A DNA stretch of 64,000 nt, taken from the NCBI GenBank assembly GCA_021442155.1, contig CM038220.1, positions 83,568,051-83,632,050 of the forward strand, given 5' to 3'. The notes below the pieces were generated by a model. The model had not been told where the DNA came from. It saw only the letters and a list, made by a program, of their open reading frames with translations, and searched no databases. Origin of the DNA: Cymbidium sinense. Its lineage: Eukaryota; Streptophyta; Magnoliopsida; Asparagales; Orchidaceae. The translations under genes and the position numbers were made by a program. Each line of letters begins with the position of its first letter. Position 1 is the stretch's first letter. This document shows positions 38,391 through 50,620 of this stretch, piece by piece.

Positions 38391-39149
38391 CTGTCATTTC
38401 TCTTGAGGTAGTTTGCCTCTAGTCAAGTAATCTATGAATGGTTGCCTACAATCCAGTTCCTCATCCTTTTCAGTAATGGCAACCTCCCCTTCAAGAGAAA
38501 GTCTCTCGATGAGTTCAATGCCAAAAAGAGATAAGACTTGTCTATTCTGGACCCTTATTGAAATAGACTCATCTTCCAGACATATCAATTCTTTGGCAAG
38601 TTTGGCCAAAGCATTTGCTACTACATTCTCTCCTCGAGGAACCTTGTATATGGTGATCTCAGGGATTTGGGCTAACATCTTCATGGTGTACTTATGGTAG
38701 TGATGAAGCTTAGGTTTTAGTACCTTATAGAACCCAACAATCTGGTTGATGACCAGCTGACACACATTATAATAACTAACTCCAGACTGACAATCAAAGC
38801 CTCATACTTGGCTTTGTTGTTAGTGCGTGGATTGGAGATAGTATGAGAATCTCATCACATCACTCAGAGTTAAAGGATGATTCCTACACCTACCTTTCTA
38901 GAAGAGTAGATTGGTTCTTCTCCAATTTGAAAGAAGCGCACCATCAAAATACATCTCCCAGTGATTACCAACTTCCTAAGTTCATGATTTGTTCAGGAGA
39001 TCTTCACTAAGCGAATCGGCAGAAGTGGTGTGTTGCTAAGAAATCCACTAGTGCATGTCCTTTCACTGCACGGAGGGGTACGAATGTAATATCAAACTGC
39101 GAGAGAATCATGGACCACCATGCCAAACCTTCCGGATAACGTCGACCAT
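38391..39149 (-). pseudogene. RNase H tail and additional RNase H of element F
   Basis: After LTR C, the minus strand resumes RT-RNase H with 'GLAWWSMILSQFDITFVP' and 'GHALVDFLA' (39007-39120). The additional RNase H starts 'WEMYFDGALL' (about 38935-38965, catalytic Asp in FDG). It continues in the frame 38394-38765 with 'KPKLHHYHKYTMKMLAQIPE', 'VANALAKLAKEL', 'NRQVLSLFGIELIERLSLEG' and 'CRQPFIDYLTRGKLPQEK'. The domain order matches H1. A shift near 38770 separates the two halves. Confidence 0.85.
39145..39149. repeat. Target-site duplication of solo LTR C, left copy
   Basis: The bases ACCAT abut the TGTTGACC start of LTR C. ACCAT recurs at 46833-46837 at the other end. The last LTR base and the first duplicated base overlap, so at least CCAT is an unambiguous duplicate. 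Confidence 0.65.
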
Positions 39150-39979
39150 TGTTGACCTCACTTTGGGAGTGAGCTCTCAACTTCTCCATCTTAGACATAG
39201 GACTCCTCTTAGACATTAAGATTTCCTTAGTTTTAAGACATTTCTAGTGATTAGGTGAACACACTTCTAGAGACTTAGAAGAGTTAGCCATAAGAATAGG
39301 TTATGCCTTGGGTGTTAGGAAAACTTGCCTACCCTAGCTTAAACCCAATCTTCACTTTCTTCTTACAAATCGAACTTCAAATCCAAACCAACTCCAAATT
39401 CAAACCAAATTCCAACTTAAATGACTTTTCTCAAATCATTCAAATCAATTCGAAAAATCCAAATCAATTCAAACCCAAAAGACTTTCTCATAACCCATTT
39501 ATATTCTCATTTATATTCACAAATATAAATGAAATATAAATTTAAGTAACCAAAACCAAATCCAAAACTCAAGTCCAAATCTAAAATCTTTCCTAAGTCA
39601 CTTTGATTTCATCTTATGGACTTAGCTCAAATAAAATTCAAATCACTTCAAACACAAGAGATTTTCTCATAACCCATTTATATTTTCATTTATATTCACA
39701 AATATAAATTCAAATAACCAAAACCAAATTCAAAACTCAAACCCAAATCTAACTAACCCATACCCTTTCAAGTCAAATTCTTGAACTTGCAAATCAATCC
39801 AAGCCTTTGGATTTTCTCTCCAAACAATCAATCCTTCAATCATAAACCAAATATAAACACAAACTTCAATAACCATAACCAAAATCAAACTAACCCAAAT
39901 CAAACTCTTGTTCATCCTTTGAACTTGAAATTGTCAAATGAATCAAAACCCATTTGACTCCAAATCACTTGCAATTATT

Positions 39980-40850
39980 TATATTTCAATCATAAGTCAA
40001 TATGTGAGTTCAACCAAACTTGAATCAAGCATTGATCAAGTCAATTGACCCATAGGCTCACTTGACCCAAAGTGACCTAAAGCACCTTTTGAGCCAAATT
40101 CTAATCAGCCAAATTGGTTTGAACTAAGCATCTAAGCCTCACATTACGAGCAACAATCATCTTAGGATGATCAATCACTCAAATTGGGTCAAACCAAGTC
40201 AAACCTAGCCTTTGACCAAGTCAACACTTAACCCAAATGAAACCTAAACTAGCCAAAATCCACCATATGATAAATTGATTGAAACCATTGATCTAAGCTA
40301 GTTTATGATTAATGATTGAAGATGACCAAGTCATCATTTGAGCCAAACCTAATTGGCACTTAGTTGACCCAAGTTGACCTAAAAGTTAAAATGTGTCAAA
40401 TCTTGATCTAAGCCAAATTGATTGTAACCAATGGGTCAAATTCATTCTAAATCACTTGTTGAACTTGACCAAAGCCTCAATTGACCAATTAGACCCAACC
40501 AAGCCCAATTGATAAACCCAACTTGACCTGGTCAAATCAAGCCAAATCAAATCAAACTAAAATTTATTGAAACTAAAGCTTGCACAACATTTCAAATGAT
40601 CAACCAAACTCAACCCATGACCAAGCCCAATTGGGTCAAATGGGTCAAATTGGTCAACCTGACCCACTTGACCTAAGTGAACTCAAATGAAATAAAACCA
40701 AATATAAACCAAACTAAACCAAACCAATGATACCAAAATACTTCAAATGGTCATATGAACTTAACCTAATCCTTAGTTTGACCCAATTTGACCAATTGGT
40801 CAACTTGACCCAGTTGACCCATTTTGACCTAAATGGGTCAACATGAGCCA
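39980..40850 (+). promoter_or_regulatory. W-box-like array in LTR C (about 22 sites)
   Basis: I counted about 22 occurrences of TTGACC or its complement GGTCAA in roughly 870 bp. Some are tight clusters of inverted pairs, for example TTGACCTGGTCAA near 40521 and TTGACCAATTGGTCAA near 40788. TTGACC is the WRKY-bound W-box core. Density this high in the U3 side of an LTR suggests either a regulatory array or a degenerate tandem repeat built on that word. Confidence 0.55.
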
Positions 40851-41276
40851 AATCATATCAAATAAACTCCAAATTCATTAGAAATTGGCACAACCCATTT
40901 TCAATCAGTCAAATATGTCTAAATCAAGATCAAAGCTAAATGACCATTTTACCCTAGGCCAAGGGTAACTATAATCAAATTCACTTGGAATTTGATCATA
41001 TTCAACTCAAGACCACTTGGCACCCTCATAGTGGACCATTTGGACACCAAGGAGAGGTGGTGCACATGACCCAAATAATTTGGGTCAACAACCTAAAGCC
41101 AAAGCCACCCACTCAAATTTCTCCACATGGATCACCTCCCACACTCATTTTAGCACATGTGCACCTCCACTCCCACTCTGCCAAAACCTAACCACATGGA
41201 ACTCTAACAACCTAAAAACCTATTCAATCTCATTAAATTGATCAAAATGGCAAGATAAACTTTGACTGCTTTCGTA

Positions 41277-41293
41277 GGGGAGATATACTCCCC
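41277..41293. promoter_or_regulatory. Conserved U3 palindrome GGGGAG-ATATA-CTCCCC
   Basis: A 17-bp inverted repeat with 6-bp arms. Its equivalent in LTR D (60074-60090) also has perfect arms, and near-copies lie in LTR B near 32605 and LTR A near 14790. The TATA-like centre is a possible promoter element, but nothing shows where transcription starts. Confidence 0.45.
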
Positions 41294-44200
41294 TCATTCC
41301 ATTCCAATTCATTGACCTTGCATTTGACTGAGCTCAGAGGATCAAAGGAAAGCATCAACAAGCTTCCCTAAGGATTCCCAAGCTCATTTGAAATTTCCAT
41401 TCTCAGTTTTGCCTAAGTCAAAAATAGGGGAGGTGAGGGATAGTTCCAACTTACTCAATAACCAAAGTCCAATTCCTCTTGCAAGCACCATCGTGGAACT
41501 AAGTCGAGCTCATCCAAAGCAAATCCCAAGCATCCAAGCCATGAGAAGGAGGTTAGACCAAAACCAAAGAAGCAAGCTTTGATCAATTGGAAGATCCATT
41601 ACAAATTGAACCCTCAAACCTTCAATAGGGCTTGTCTCCACTGAAGCTACCTGTGGTTGGGAGTCGGTGAGCCTCCGGTGAGGTATGCCTCGAGCTTAAG
41701 TTCAAAATTCTTGATCTTTTGTGAAGGGAAATGTAATCCCAATAGAATTCCACCATTGGATATTGTTCTCCTTGCTTCAGATGGTGTGGGTTGAATCCTG
41801 GCCCAATCTGAGCTCAAGTGACATTAGATCAAGCCATGGATGATGGATGGTCTCCGTCTCCCATAGGCGAGGGCAGGGATAAATCATGGACCATCCATCC
41901 CACGTGTTCTTGATGGATGGTCCTGATTAAAACATGCTAGATCCATGGATTAATCCTTTTGAAACTATGGGTTTAATCTTGATCATCCTATCCTTGATCA
42001 GACAACCAAGGAGAAAGCGTGTAGCACCACCGGCTGACGCGGCATCCGATTTAACAACTTAAATAACCAATCCTGTCCCGCCATATGGAAAGCGCACCTG
42101 CATTGCATTACATTACCGATGGGATTAGTTAATTAATTAGACTTAATGACCTTAATCACCTATTAATCACATAAACTTTAAAAATTCATAACTAAATGTA
42201 GAAAAATCAAAAAAATGCAAACTCAACTTCATTTTAAAGATAAGTCAAGGGGGAATATTATAAAATTAATTTTAATTAATTTTAAATAATAGAATTCATT
42301 CAATTTGCATTTTATTGGGAATGTAATTATGTTAATTATTCCCAATTACTTCAATAATTAATTTCAAACTCCCTAGAGTTAATTGGTGAGATGACCTCTA
42401 CCTCTAAGATTTTCATGGAATTTATTATTGGATAAATTTAGGTAATTCTTATTTCATCTCTAATCACTCAATTAATTATGATTAATTAACCTATTAAATT
42501 GTGAAAATTCATTAATTAAACTTGTTAATCATCTTAGAAGTGGATAGACTTAGTGAATGAGATTAGGATGTCTTTTCCAAATCTTTTCCTTAAGTCTATT
42601 TCATTTTAATGAGACTTAATTCATTTATAAATTGATTAATGATTTAATCATTTTATTAAATAGCTTAATTAACCAAACTCACAACCAAAAATTAATCTAG
42701 AAACTTAATCACTTAATCTATCCTAATCTTGGGTAGATCCTTAGGAGTTCAAAAGCCTAAGGTAAGCTTAAGAAAATCAAATCCAACCCACATGTGTAGG
42801 AAGAGTTATGAAAGTACTTAATTAAACCCCTTTAGCTTAATTAACCATTAATTGTGAGCCAATTGCATTAGGCCTCTTTCTTTCTTTTAGAGCATTGCTG
42901 ATTTAAATTCCATGTGGTTGCATATCATATGTTGGCTCATAATTAGTTGGTTAATTATGTTAAAGTGATTTAGGTAAGGGGTAATTAATGGATTTAATTA
43001 CACCTTAACCTAAACAAAATATAAAATCAATCTAATGGTTCTAAAAATTAAACTAAATCAATTCACACATGGGGAAATGGGTTAGGACCAGGAAATAATT
43101 CTCACTTTTCCTAAGCCAAATTCAAATCTCAAAATAAAATAAAAATCTCTTTAAAGAATTTTGATTCACTTTAAATAATCTTATGTCATAAGATTGTCCT
43201 TCATTAATTAGGGTGAATGAAATTACATGCATCATTTTATCTCTTTCCAAGTATGTTAAATGTTGTTTGCCATTTGAACTCATGCATTCATTCCTTTTGA
43301 AAAATCAAATTAAAATGAAATGTTTCCTTTATGTCAAATTGCATGATTTGGCTAAAGTAAGAATATGAATATTATCACTACTAAATCAAAAATTATTTTC
43401 AAAATCTATAAATCAAAGCTCATAAGTGAAAGTATGCTACTTATAAATATTTATAAGCTTGCATGTTGTTATAGTATAGAAATGTGTTTTATGTGGTTTT
43501 CTTCTCTTCTCTTAACATGGGTATGTATAGGATTTGCAAAGTGTATAGTTCATTTGAAAAGAACATAACACTTGCTTAAGTTCATTCTATGCACTCCCAT
43601 GTCATGAATTAAGAAGGATCTTCACTACATATATAAACCAAATCAAACAAAAAAACAAATAATTAAACTCTTTTTACATGATTCTTCTTCCATTCATTTG
43701 CTTTTGTACATGCACATGTATTTAAGAAAAGTTGTATATTAGTCTGGATATTCCAGGGTTGCGAGGCTTTAAGTATCTCCAAGTAGGTCTTGCACCTTAC
43801 ACCCCTGGTATAGAAAATAATGGCGTCATACTCACTTATGTCTTTCATACATGTAAATGTGCATTTGATAAATGGATAAAAGAATCCCTCTCTTTTCTAC
43901 TTAACCAAATCATGCATTCATGAAATATCAAATTTTCTTAAACAATATCTCTTTGCATTCATCATTAAGGTGTGCTAAGGCTTTGCATTTGTTTGTATAG
44001 CTATGCTTAGGATACATTCATATGCATGATACACATGTTGGAAAGAATTAAATGGTTGTGTGTTTTATGATAGTAATTCACTTTAATTAGTCATAAAAAT
44101 GACATTCTTATTTGAATAGGTTTATTTAGAGCAAATCTAAACTTATGATTAATTAAAATACATAATAAAATATTCACTAAAGAAAAATCACTAATGAATC

Positions 44201-45063
44201 TATCTTAGAAATTACTTAAGGTAGGGATGATGAAGAGAAGTTTTCTTATCTTTTCTTCTCTTTACAACTTTTAGTAATTAAATGTAGGTTCATTCAAACC
44301 AAATCAAATCACCAAATAAAATTGACAAATAAACTAAATCACTTAAAATGAAATCACCCTCTAAGTTGAACCCTTTCACACTTAGAAAATTCCAACCCTA
44401 AAGCTAGCTAAGACATACCACACAAGCCTTAAAATGGCACACACATTAAAGGTCATTTCTAGTCCTATGTTAGGGATGCATGGTTTGATGCTTGATTTTG
44501 TTTTATGGTGTAATGTTTTAGGCGGATGTTAGGGTGTATGTGTGTAGACTAAATGGTAGGGCGATCTTAGTCTAACCATGTCTTCTAGAGGGGATTGTGC
44601 TTAAGGGGCGTTGTAATAAAAATATAAATACTTTTTGCTATGCAGGTTGCTTATACCCCTAAGCATAATCCAAAAATAGGCCAGGTGGACTTGGTTACCC
44701 ATGTGCAAAGTGCTAAGTCCAATTTATTCATATACATGCTTGGGATGTGTGGTGTGTTTAGCTAATCTCTATTTTGTAAATTTTAGTTAGATTTACTTTT
44801 CCCATTTTCATTGAATTTTTGCAATTAGGATTTGGAATAAATGATATGGGGAAGTGGAGGTCAACATTGGTCACAAGACTATGTATTATGTACCATGTGA
44901 AGCCTTTGGAGTGAGCACATTCCAACCAAGTCAAAAGGAAGAAAGGAAAGAAGTAAATCAAACATGACGAAAGAAGAAATGAATAAATGAAGAATGAAGA
45001 ATGAAGACCGCCATAACATAAATTCCTTCTAAATTATAATTATTCATTTGTAATATGGGTTGT

Positions 45064-45090
45064 ATAAGGGTAGAGATCGGCTACCCTTAT
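45064..45090 (+). other. Conserved R/U5-side stem-loop in LTR C
   Basis: A perfect 10-bp stem ATAAGGGTAG / CTACCCTTAT with a 7-nt loop. The inner GGGTAG/CTACCC stem recurs at the same relative place in LTRs A and D, with a degenerate form in B and in the old LTR near 6560. A downstream 'ttcttttcggg' pyrimidine run follows in C. It could act in transcript processing or packaging; this is inference. Confidence 0.5.
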
Positions 45091-45625
45091 TTCTTTTCGG
45101 GTTTGTGCGGTGGAGCCTGACCATAATTGTTTGATGTTTATTTATCTTGTGCATTAAGATGACATATTTTTCCTAGTTTCTTCCTTACTTTGATCAATGG
45201 CCTGGATGCGATTAGGCTCCTAGGGAAAAATAAGTTTTCTATCCAATTAATCAACTCAAAATTAAAATTAACAACTCATAACCTCACCTAAAGCCTAGGA
45301 TATAAATCAAGAAATAAAAGATTTAGCAACCCCTTTGGATGTTGTATGTCTCACATCATGCATAAAAGCATCTTGTTTCACTCTTGCTTATGGAGGGCTT
45401 CCACCTTTTCAGAGAATATGGCTTGACTTTTGAGAGCCTTGGTGGAAACACACCTCCTTCTTCTTGATTTTGGCCCCAATTTCTCATGCATTAGACATAT
45501 GAATCCATAGCCTTGTCAAATTAATTATTCAAAAAAAATAAACTTAATAAAATTTGCATTAGATTAAGTCATGAGTTCATACCCTACATGATATAGTCTC
45601 TTAAGGAGTGAGTTTAAGGACTTGG

Positions 45626-46261
45626 TCTTCTTTCTAAATAAATACGACTAGCTATCTTATTAAAAAAGCATAAGACTTGCCTATATGTATTTAAAATCAT
45701 AGGAGGAGTTAGTTGGCTGACCACCTCTAGGCGATTGTAAGTCCAACAATGGGTGGTTTATCCTCCCTTGTGGAGGTAAACCATATGCCCATTTTTGCCT
45801 TAGATTTAAGTCATGCTTTAGCCAAAGCTCCCTAGATTTAGGATCACGGTGCACTTTTCCTTTGTGGGCTACAAGCATAAATCCTCACCTCTTAGGTATT
45901 TCCATGATCTTGTATCATGGAATTATAAGTCCTAGCTACTTAGTCTTCTTTCTAAATAAATAATAGCCTAGCTATCTTGCAAAAAAGCCATAAGACTTGC
46001 CTACATGTATTTAAAATCATAGGAGGAGTTAGATGGAGGCCACCCCTAGGTGGTTGTAAGTCCAACAGTCGGGTGGTTTATCCTCTCTTGTGGAGGTAAA
46101 CCATATGCCCATTTTTCCTTAGATTTAAGTCATGCTTTGGCCCTCACCAAAGCTCCCTAAATTTAGGATATGAGGTTGTTGTTTCCCTTTGTGGGCTATA
46201 ACCATAAATCCTCACCTCTTAGGTATTTCCATGATCTTATATCATGGAATTGTAATCTATA
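45626..46261 (+). repeat. 318-bp tandem duplication within LTR C
   Basis: The block starting 'tcttctttctaaataaata' at 45626 repeats at 45944 and carries through 'ttccatgatctt.tatcatgg' to 'aat' near 46249. Each copy contains the hairpin TTCCATGAT / ATCATGGAA (45900-45922 and 46227-46249). LTRs A, B and D appear to have only one copy, which partly explains the greater length of C. The open frame at 45681-45878 (minus) is not a gene. Confidence 0.75.
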
Positions 46262-46837
46262 TTTCTAATAAAAATTTAACTCAAACAAATAATTCTCTTC
46301 AAATTCAAAATATAAAGCCCAACCATGGGATAGTTTGGGATGCTGCTAGCTTAGCAATGAGCATCTCTTACTTATCTTCCTTTGGTTTTATAATAACTCC
46401 CTTTCCATTTGATCTTCCAAAATAACTAATTGATAATAATCTTATCTTTGAAATCTTTAGAGACAATGATCATTTACCTTAATCGAGTATTCTTAAGGAA
46501 TCTCATTTCTTAAGATGTAATTAACTATGGGGGCTTGCCTCCATAGGGAACTTAATGAACCTAATTTAAAATAAACCCTACTTTACTTTTCCATGTAAAG
46601 TACAGGAAGAATCTCTGGTACATTCAAATACCCATTGTCTTTAGGAGTCCTCATTAAGGTGATTAGGTCCATTGTAGTATGGTGACTTCTGTCTCTCGAG
46701 ATAGTACACCATTCCTCAATGTTGTACTCGATCACCCTAATAAGAATATTTGTGGATCTATTGGCAACAAAAGAATATTTTATTTTTATTTTCATTTAAT
46801 TTATTTTAGGTGAAGATAAAATAAAATTCACCACCAT

Positions 46838-48261
46838 GTCATGAGATCTTCTGGATTGATTCTTGAAATCAAGTTTACCTTATGAGAAAGCATGTAATTC
46901 AGATTTTGGGATGCAAAGATTAAAGCTAGCGGTGTTTCTCAATAGGTGGGTAGTTTGCTTGAGGATTAGATGGCGAGGTAGTAGAGCATTCTCCTTCCCT
47001 TCATCATTGGTTTGAGCCAACAAAGCACCAAGGGAGTCATCCAATGTAGCAGTGTAGAGGATAAGTGGCCTATCGGGGATAGGGGCTGCTAGAACGGCTT
47101 CACCAAATACTGTTTGATGTCTTCAAACACTTGTCATCCCACTTTAACTTATCATCCTTTTTAACAAGTGCTAAAAATGGCTTGCATCTCTTTGATAGAT
47201 TATAGATAAAGCCTTAGATACACCAACCGCCCTTGGAAAGATCTGAGTTGAGTTAGACTTTTAAGGGGTGGCATTTCTAAGATAGCTTTGATCTTTTCTG
47301 GGTCTATCTCTATTCCCGGTGTCATACAACAAACCCAAGGAACTTCCCTGAAGCTACTCTGAATGCACACTTTAGGGGGTTCATTTTGAGATTGAATTAT
47401 CTTAACCGTTAGAAAACTACTCTCAAGTCAAAGAGATGGTCTTCATTTTCTTCGCTTTTGACTACTATATCATCAACATAGCATTCAACTTGATGATGAT
47501 TGAGTTCGTTGAAGGTCTGAGTCATGGCCCATTGGTATGTAGCATCAACATTATTAAGGCCAAAAGGCATGACCTTATAAACAATAGATTTTTGGGTTCA
47601 AAAATAGTGTTTCTTTCATCCTTAGAGGCTATCTTAATTTAGTTATAGCGGATGACCCATCCATTAAGGAGAATATTGCATGAGATGAGTGATGTCCACC
47701 ATTAATTACGGTATATGAAGTGTAAATTCATCCTTAGGACATGGCTTATTTAAGTCCCTAAAATTGACATATCAAATTTGACATTCTTTTTCTTAAGCAT
47801 GACACTAGCTAACGGTAGGTATTTTTTTTATCGATAAAACCATCATCGATCAATTTCTTGACTTCAAAAATGACCTGTTGTTCAATTTACAATCACATGT
47901 GTCTAGGAGCTTGCTTGATAGGGTTAGCGTTTGGGTCTTTTGCTAGTTTGTGGACTACTATGTTAGAAGATAATTCAGGCATTTCTTCATAGCTCCATGC
48001 AAACTAGTTCTTAAACTCAGTCAATAGCCTAACTAAGGCATTAGTTTCTTCTTCATTCAATAGAGAATTGATGTATGTGGGGTGTGGATCTTCTTCTATC
48101 CTGAGGTTAATTTCTTTGAGCTTATCGATAGTTGAATGGATTCCCTCTTCAAATTTAGGAGGTGCATCTTTGATTTGAAGATCATCAGGATCAACTGAAG
48201 TTTCTAAACACACCTCCTCATAAGAGTTAGTGTGGTTTGAGAAGATCCTATCAAACTCCAA
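46838..48261 (-). pseudogene. Reverse transcriptase of element F (broken)
   Basis: The minus-strand frame at 48004-48261 carries the RT entry: 'KDAPPKFEEGIHSTIDKLKE' style text, then 'YINSLLNEEETNALVRLLTE', matching H1 at about 24870-25010. The catalytic 'ECYVDDIV' has YVDD at 47469-47480. Further traces run to 'MLSHKVNLISRINP' at about 46860-46900, where solo LTR C interrupts. Frameshifts and stops are spread through it. Confidence 0.85.
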
Positions 48262-49380
48262 ATGATTGGTGACAACTAAGTAGAACTATCACGTCACTAT
48301 ATCAATCCTAATCACGGCCTTGATTATGCATCCCTACCTTTATTGTTCCATAGCTTCTCAAATACTCGACCTATGCAGACTATAAGAAACCAAAACTTTC
48401 TTTGCAAGATTATGAACACCATGCGAGCACCAATCAAAAGGTAATTCCATTAAATCTTTATATGAGTTATCCTCAAGTTCTACATCTACTTCTGGACTTG
48501 AGGATGATGATCCCAATAAGAATCTCTTTGACTTGACATCCATTGAAGACCTAGGGACTTCCTTAACTACTAAACCCTTAACTTTTTGAGAAGAAAGTGG
48601 GGTTAGAGCTAAAGTTCCTAACTATTGTCTAATGGTTTTACATAATCCTGATTTGAATACATTCATGCTTTCCTTAGAGGCTTGGTCTTCACCTATGTCA
48701 CTCGGTGTCACCTCCAATGAGACCCACTGAGAGGAGTTGGCTGGTGTGATAATCACATGAGACTCATCCTCAGAGCTGGATTCCAAGTATATGTGAATAG
48801 CAGGAGTACATCTATGAACTGGAACATAGCCTCTATTGGCTGGCTGCCAACTAGGGGGTCTTCCTCATCTAGAATTTCCTTTGTACCTACCTCTACCTCT
48901 ACCTAGTGGAGGTCAGTCATCTACCCATATGTCCATCTGTGGGATTGTGGAATGTAACATCTTGGTCTACCTCTTCCTCGGTGTCCCTTTTCACTTGTAT
49001 CTTTTTTTCTTTTTCTTTTCTTTTTCTTCTTTTTCTTTTTCTTTTGTATTAGAATTTTTACCAAGTTCATGAGAATATACATTTTGGTTTTGAGGAAGAG
49101 AGTAGTCACATATTCATATATCTTGATCTCTCTAACTAAAAATGACTTTTCAACTCCTTTGACATAGTATTCGATTCCATCTCTATGGAACTTGATGCAC
49201 TAATGAAGGAAGGATAGAATCATCTTGTTACGTGTATCTAAGGCCTACCAAGCAAAGCAGTGAATGATGTATTTGAATCAATTATGTTGAACTTTGCTTA
49301 AGTCTTCTAGTCACCTATTTCCAAAGGTAACACTATGGAGCCTAAAGCCCTCTCGCCCTGTTCATTGAATCCTCCTAACA
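48262..49380 (-). pseudogene. Protease-RT linker of element F
   Basis: It matches the H1 linker: a Lys-rich tract encoded by the pyrimidine run at 49000-49045 and the frame 48358-48543 with 'VELEDNSYKDLMELPFDW'. It has the same order and similar length as in H1. The plus-strand frame 48836-49072 is a shadow of the Lys-rich tract. Confidence 0.6.
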
Positions 49381-49760
49381 TCATCCAATATCCTCAGAGT
49401 TTAGAGATGTCAATCCTCAAATAGATAAGGGTTTTTAGGCTCATAATGTTCCGATGGATCAACCAACACCCTAGAAAGTCCAATACGCATATCCCTGTGA
49501 TGTAGAGGGAGACGGTTGTGCTCCATTTCCCCCAGAAGAAGGTCTTCATCGATGAATGTGACTCCCTAGGCTTCTCTTGAATGTGCCTCCTCTCAATAAT
49601 GGTCTAGTTAAGCATATTTCTAGATCAAGAAGGGCCTTGATTAATGATTCCCTCATCTCTTTGGATAAGATAAGGGCATCATATATGCTTACAGCTTTTT
49701 TTAGGTGAGAGGACATTATTATAATCAACTTTGGGCTGATCCTCCACAAGCATATCCATG
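49381..49760 (-). pseudogene. Protease region of element F (active site lost)
   Basis: The minus-strand frame 49546-49749 has '[20 protein letters not shown]', the conserved segment just before protease. The active-site segment near 49455-49490 reads 'RVLVDPS' and then runs out of register: bases coding the residues after the catalytic Asp are missing compared with H1. The protease cannot be functional. Confidence 0.75.
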
Positions 49761-50620
49761 TGGAGCATCTTGTGGAGGGGATTCTTGCTAGTTGGTACCA
49801 ATGACTTATTTTCCCTTATCTTGAGGTGCTGCTCTAGGAGGTAGAACATTGCCACTACGGAGGTAGAACATTGCCACTACGGAGGTTAACTTCGGTGATC
49901 TCTTGTGGTAGTTTAGTGGAAGATTCTTCTTCATCACTCACTTATAGCTTCTCCTATAGGACCCTCAGAATCAAATGATTCCAAGTCTATCTCAAGAGGT
50001 GAACCCATAGTATTCATAAAAGGAAAGTCCATTTCTGAATTAGAAAGAGGATGATCAGAGTTGTTATAATTATTAAGACTTGAAGAGTTTTCTAAAGGAG
50101 TAGAATCAGATAACCCATCATAAGTGATAGATGTAATTCAAACAAGCTTTATTCTTCAATTTTTTAGATTTAAATGGAGGTACATAGTAGAAATCTAGTA
50201 AAGTAAGTGGGGTGAGGGATTTGATGCCCTCATCTGTTGATACAAGATGTCTACTAGAAGAAGCTGAAGTGCTAAAGTAGTAGCTTCTGGTGGAATGAAG
50301 ACTAGGTGGGTGGTTGCCACTATCCCAGGCAAGTAAGGCTGTGCTGTTGAGCTCTACTTTCCCAAGTTGTCTTTGGCAACTTGCAAACCTTTCTTGATGT
50401 TGGAGGTTCAAACTGCCTCTGGTACCTATAAGAAAAGTTTCTTGATTTTAGAAATAATATTTTTAGAGGTTTGGGATAAAGAGATATCCCAACCTTCTTT
50501 TATTTTGAGAGGATCACATGCATCCCCAAGGATTACCCTAGAGGTGGATGGTTGTTCTACTAGATATTCTTAGGGATAACTATAGTTGCCTATAGCTGCT
50601 AAGCCAATCCTTAAATGTAA
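49761..50620 (-). pseudogene. gag-protease connecting region of element F
   Basis: Degenerate coding sequence, including the 97-codon frame 50118-50411 with 'LTLLDFYYVPPFKSKK', equivalent to H1 near 22800. It also contains a 23-bp exact tandem duplication at about 49838-49884. No domain is recognised. Confidence 0.5.

Larger units (their letters stand above)
39150..46833 (+). mobile_element. Solo LTR C (about 7684 bp)
   Basis: A complete LTR in plus-sense orientation, TGTTGACC to CACCA, with no internal region, lies inside the RT-RNase H of F. RT sequence ending near 46838 ('RINP..LMT') continues in RNase H at 39144 ('GLAWWSM') on the minus strand. It arose by recombination between two LTRs of one insertion. 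Sense order: AT-rich start 39240-39900, TTGACC array 39980-40850, palindrome 41277-41293, GC-rich patch 41980-42130, AT-rich body 42130-44500, hairpin 45064-45090, tandem 318-bp duplication 45626-46261. It lacks a block near its CACCA end that LTRs B and D share. No gene lies inside. Confidence 0.88.
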
